A stretch of DNA of 8,304 bases, taken from positions 1-8,304 of the forward strand of contig JAIPFN010000263.1 of NCBI GenBank assembly GCA_021736615.1, written 5' to 3'. The notes beneath the pieces are model-generated. The model did no database searches, was not told the DNA's origin, and saw only the letters and a list, made by a program, of their open reading frames with translations. Within the stretch, counting starts at the first letter, position 1, and each line of letters begins with the position of its first letter. The position numbers and the translations under genes were made by a program. Of this stretch, positions 6,341 to 8,304 are shown piece by piece. The stretch comes from Phycisphaerae bacterium. GTDB taxonomy: Bacteria; Planctomycetota; Phycisphaerae; Sedimentisphaerales; Anaerohalosphaeraceae.

Positions 6341-6348
6341 TTGTTTTA

Positions 6349-7125
6349 TTGAGTTCATTTAGCGATATTACTAATGTTACTTTAGCAGGATCAGCGGCAG
6401 CTAAGGATGTCATCAAACCGGTTGGTCCGAATGCCAAGGGTACTGGTGTTACTGCAGATCCGGCTGTTTCCGATGGTCTTGCTTACAGCAGCGGCATTCG
6501 CTCTGCGCAGGCTTCATTGATTACTAAACTGAAGCAGGTTAACCGGGCAATAAATGTTATTCAGTCGCTCGAGGGGGAAAGTTCTGCGCTTAACAACATG
6601 CTCGAAAAGATCGAGGCTATGATCAAGCAGGGCGGCGAAAGCCTAATTGAAGATGAAAATAACCCTGCCAGGATGTCACTGAAAGGACTCGTTGAGGCTT
6701 TGATGAAAGGGATCAATGCTCCCGTCTATGCCGATGTTTCAAACTATGCCGATAAACAGCAGGTTTTGGCATATATTGGCAAGGGCTTTTCGATAGATGT
6801 GCTGGAGGGCGGAATAGTTTTTGATATTAGTAAGATGTTGGAAGACGTTTACAAGCGAAATGAAGAGCAGGAAAGGCAGGATGGAAAGCGAGAGGATTAT
6901 CGCAGGGCGATGGGCCTTGTAAAGGGAACACTGGAATCTCTGATGGAGTCGGTCAGTGCCGATGTAAATAAGGCGGCGGGGCTTACATACATCCTTAAGG
7001 ACATTAAAGAAGCGCGTTGCCTTTCGACGAACATGATAGAAAAAATACGCCAGGAGTCTTCAATGCTGTCGAGGAGCTACGGTGACATCGATCCAAAGTC
7101 TGCAATGAAACTTCTAATTTCTTAG
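6349..7125 (+). CDS. Helical flagellin-like protein of unknown role
   Basis: This 258-residue protein begins at TTG with GGAG 8 nt upstream. It has no signal peptide and no membrane segment, and is almost wholly helical. Residues about 45-95 (SSGIRSAQASLITKLKQVNR, then AINVIQSLEGESSALNNML) resemble the conserved N-terminal flagellin coil, which reads roughly LraqirgLnqAirNaqDgiSllqtaEgAL. The C-terminal 55 residues, ending IRQESSMLSR...PKSAMKLL, resemble the flagellin end (qIlqQagtsmLaqAN...vLsLL). The middle, about 100-215, is shorter than or unlike the usual variable domain. If the match is real, the protein would be a flagellin or hook-associated-type secretion substrate, possibly a flagellin-like coiled-coil protein without a filament role. 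The opening MSSFSDITNVTLAG is not the standard flagellin start. No other flagellar gene is in view. The family call is inference from pattern; the gene itself is secure. Confidence 0.6.
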   Translation: MSSFSDITNVTLAGSAAAKDVIKPVGPNAKGTGVTADPAVSDGLAYSSGIRSAQASLITKLKQVNRAINVIQSLEGESSALNNMLEKIEAMIKQGGESLIEDENNPARMSLKGLVEALMKGINAPVYADVSNYADKQQVLAYIGKGFSIDVLEGGIVFDISKMLEDVYKRNEEQERQDGKREDYRRAMGLVKGTLESLMESVSADVNKAAGLTYILKDIKEARCLSTNMIEKIRQESSMLSRSYGDIDPKSAMKLLIS

Positions 7126-7126
7126 C

Positions 7127-7150
7127 CGCAGGGTTCTTGCGAGCTGATTT
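7127..7150 (+). terminator. Possible weak terminator after the flagellin-like gene
   Basis: CGCAGG (7127-7132) pairs with CTTGCG (7136-7141), one pair being G-U, around a 3-nt loop starting 2 nt after the stop codon. A short ATTTT follows. A second AT-type stem, AAAAG (7180-7184) with CTTTT (7189-7193), merges into a run of six T. Neither is strong alone. Confidence 0.3.
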
Positions 7151-7197
7151 TGTATAGTATTTTGAAGGCGTATTTTTGTAAAAGCCCGCTTTTTTAC

Positions 7198-7225
7198 TTG
7201 CATTTTGCGATAAATGACATAAAAT
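7198..7225 (+). promoter_or_regulatory. Promoter giving a leaderless aroDE transcript
   Basis: TTGCAT (7198-7203, three of six consensus bases) is followed by a 16-bp spacer and a -10 TAAAAT (7220-7225, five of six). The expected transcription start, 7 nt after the -10 box, is the A of the aroDE ATG at 7233. No Shine-Dalgarno exists in the 30 nt upstream, which agrees with a leaderless mRNA. Confidence 0.5.
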
Positions 7226-7232
7226 TGTCATT
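7213..7232. promoter_or_regulatory. Inverted repeat around the aroDE -10 box (possible operator)
   Basis: AATGACA (7213-7219) and TGTCATT (7226-7232) are exact reverse complements separated only by the 6-bp -10 element TAAAAT. The repeat ends directly against the ATG. A protein bound here would block RNA polymerase, so a repressor site is a reasonable inference. Confidence 0.45.
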
Positions 7233-8304
7233 ATGACTTATCTTGCAGTTCCAATTTCCGCCAGAACGGTCTCTGAGGCGTGCGACCAGATCAAACAGGC
7301 AGAATCAGCCGGTGCTGAAATGCTTGAACTTCGGGTCGATTATATTGACGGTGTCACGACCGCCGACCTTGACCAATTGCTTGCACTTGCCGCAGAGTCG
7401 TCCTTGCCCGTTATCGTTACCTGCCGCGATTCCTCCGAGGGCGGTTCGGGCGATCTTTCTTCTGATTTGAGGGTTTCGATACTCGTCGAGGCCATAAAAA
7501 AAGGTGCCGATTTTGTCGATTGCGAGTACGTCAATTACCGTAATCCAGATGTGCGGAAGTGCATTGACGAGGCGCTCGCCGAATCTTCCAAAACACGTCT
7601 TATTCTCTCGGCTCATGATTTTAACGGGCCTTTTCCTGGTCTTTCCGCACTTTACGATGAGATTTACGCCCTTTGCCCGCAGGCAGTTGTTAAACTTGTT
7701 TACAGGGCTAATCATATCAACGAATGTTTTGTGGCGATTGATCTGCTCAAAAAGAAAAAAGGCGACGCCATCGTTCTTTGCATGGGCGAAGATGGTTTGA
7801 TCACCAGGGTACTGGCAAAGAAATACGGTTCGCTGGTTACGTTCGGCTGCCTTAGCGATAAGGCTTCGACCGCTCCGGGGCAGCTTGGTGTAAAAGAGCT
7901 TAAGGAACTTTACCGCTGGGACCATATCGACGCAGATACAAAAGTCTATGGCGTTATCGGATGTCCCGTCGGGCATTCGCTAAGTCCGGCGATCTTTAAC
8001 GCATGTTTTGACGAGCAGGGCGTAAATGCCGTTTACCTTCCCATACTTGTCAAAGGCGAAAAAGGGTTATTTAACGAATTTATAGGTAATATCGAGAGCC
8101 GTCAAACCGGTTTTTCGGGCTTTAGCGTTACGATACCGCATAAGGCAAACGCTCTTGATTATGTCGAACAGTCCGGCGACCAGCTCGAACCGTTGGCGGC
8201 GACCATCGGTGCGGTCAATACTCTTAAGATCGGCTTTGGCGGGCTTTTAAGCGGGTTTAATACCGATTACGCCGGTGCGATGAACGCATTGCTTGCCGCG
8301 ATGG
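7233..8304 (+). CDS. aroDE: Bifunctional 3-dehydroquinate dehydratase / shikimate dehydrogenase, 5' part (runs off right edge)
   Basis: This fusion carries out steps 3 and 4 of the shikimate pathway: 3-dehydroquinate to 3-dehydroshikimate, then NADPH-dependent reduction to shikimate. Residues 1-230 are a type I dehydratase: MTYLAVPIS start, AEMLELRVDYI (substrate Glu/Arg), TCRDSSEGG, catalytic His128 in SAHDF, and Schiff-base Lys154 in VVKLVYRA. From about 237 begins the AroE substrate domain: GCPVGHSLSPAIFN (243-256, shikimate-binding Ser249 and Ser251), FSVTIPHK with catalytic Lys304, GAVNT with Asn329, and GFNTDYAGA with Asp345. The NADP-binding domain lies beyond the edge. FSVT replaces the bacterial NVT, a variant also found in plant-type fusions. 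Visible: 357 codons, no stop. The start is chosen by homology; there is no Shine-Dalgarno. Such fusions are known in plants, Chlamydia and planctomycetes. Confidence 0.93.
   Translation, partial: MTYLAVPISARTVSEACDQIKQAESAGAEMLELRVDYIDGVTTADLDQLLALAAESSLPVIVTCRDSSEGGSGDLSSDLRVSILVEAIKKGADFVDCEYVNYRNPDVRKCIDEALAESSKTRLILSAHDFNGPFPGLSALYDEIYALCPQAVVKLVYRANHINECFVAIDLLKKKKGDAIVLCMGEDGLITRVLAKKYGSLVTFGCLSDKASTAPGQLGVKELKELYRWDHIDADTKVYGVIGCPVGHSLSPAIFNACFDEQGVNAVYLPILVKGEKGLFNEFIGNIESRQTGFSGFSVTIPHKANALDYVEQSGDQLEPLAATIGAVNTLKIGFGGLLSGFNTDYAGAMNALLAAM

Larger units (their letters stand above)
5839..6348. other. Divergent intergenic region between the protease and the flagellin-like gene
   Basis: This 510-bp AT-rich spacer separates divergent genes and should contain both promoters. 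Candidates are listed separately. It also holds a palindrome AGACGTCT (5854-5861) in the protease leader, a repeated ACCACATT (6149-6156 and 6198-6205), three TTTTTAC words (6144-6150, 6214-6220, 6254-6260), and a small minus-strand frame at 5894-6064. No known riboswitch or RNA gene was recognised. Confidence 0.5.

Noticed and set aside
7305..7976. A 223-codon open frame on the minus strand opposite aroDE
   Set aside because: It lies wholly antisense to a gene with clear catalytic motifs and shows no recognisable domain; it is a by-product of aroDE codon use.
1..8304. CRISPR array, tRNA, rRNA, transposase or attachment site
   Set aside because: No regularly spaced repeats, cloverleaf-like sequence, transposase motif or matching terminal repeats were seen on either strand.

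Overview
The window looks like a chromosomal segment from a free-living, polysaccharide-degrading anaerobe-type bacterium, most plausibly a planctomycete of the Phycisphaerae/Sedimentisphaerales kind. That placement is inference. It rests on a fused 3-dehydroquinate dehydratase/shikimate dehydrogenase, a Bacteroidetes-like xylulokinase, an acidic secreted surface-type protein, moderate GC with AT-rich spacers, and mixed initiation signals (Shine-Dalgarno starts beside one apparently leaderless gene). No tRNA, rRNA, CRISPR array, transposase or integrase is visible.

Left part (1-880, minus strand): the 5' part of an exported acidic protein of unknown function runs off the left edge. Its upstream spacer (527-880) holds a good sigma70-type promoter on the minus strand and a roughly 200-nt leader. 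The leader carries a 9-bp inverted repeat and four copies of an ACTGTT-type octamer.

Centre (881-5838, minus strand): five genes are read in the same direction with gaps of only 18-69 nt and could form one operon. In transcription order they are: a secreted ClpP/S49-fold serine protease with a long helical C-terminal half (5838-4330); a two-helix membrane protein with a probable PH-like cytoplasmic tail (4268-3585); xylulokinase xylB (3515-2034); a double zinc-ribbon (zf-TFIIB type) protein (1993-1520); and a Nudix hydrolase with the Nudix_N domain (1501-881). A GC-rich hairpin just before xylB may separate the protease/membrane pair from the xylB group.

Right part (5839-8304): a 510-bp divergent spacer has a candidate promoter for each side. 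On the plus strand follows a 258-residue helical protein with a TTG start whose two ends resemble the conserved coiled-coil ends of flagellins. Then comes the start of the bifunctional aroDE gene, cut by the right edge. aroDE has no Shine-Dalgarno sequence; a -10 element sits 7 nt before its ATG inside a perfect inverted repeat, which suggests a leaderless and possibly repressor-controlled gene.

The clearest functional assignments are aroDE, xylB, the Nudix hydrolase and the serine protease. The most interesting unknowns are the protease plus membrane-protein pair, the flagellin-like protein, and the two unusual control regions upstream of aroDE and of the exported protein.
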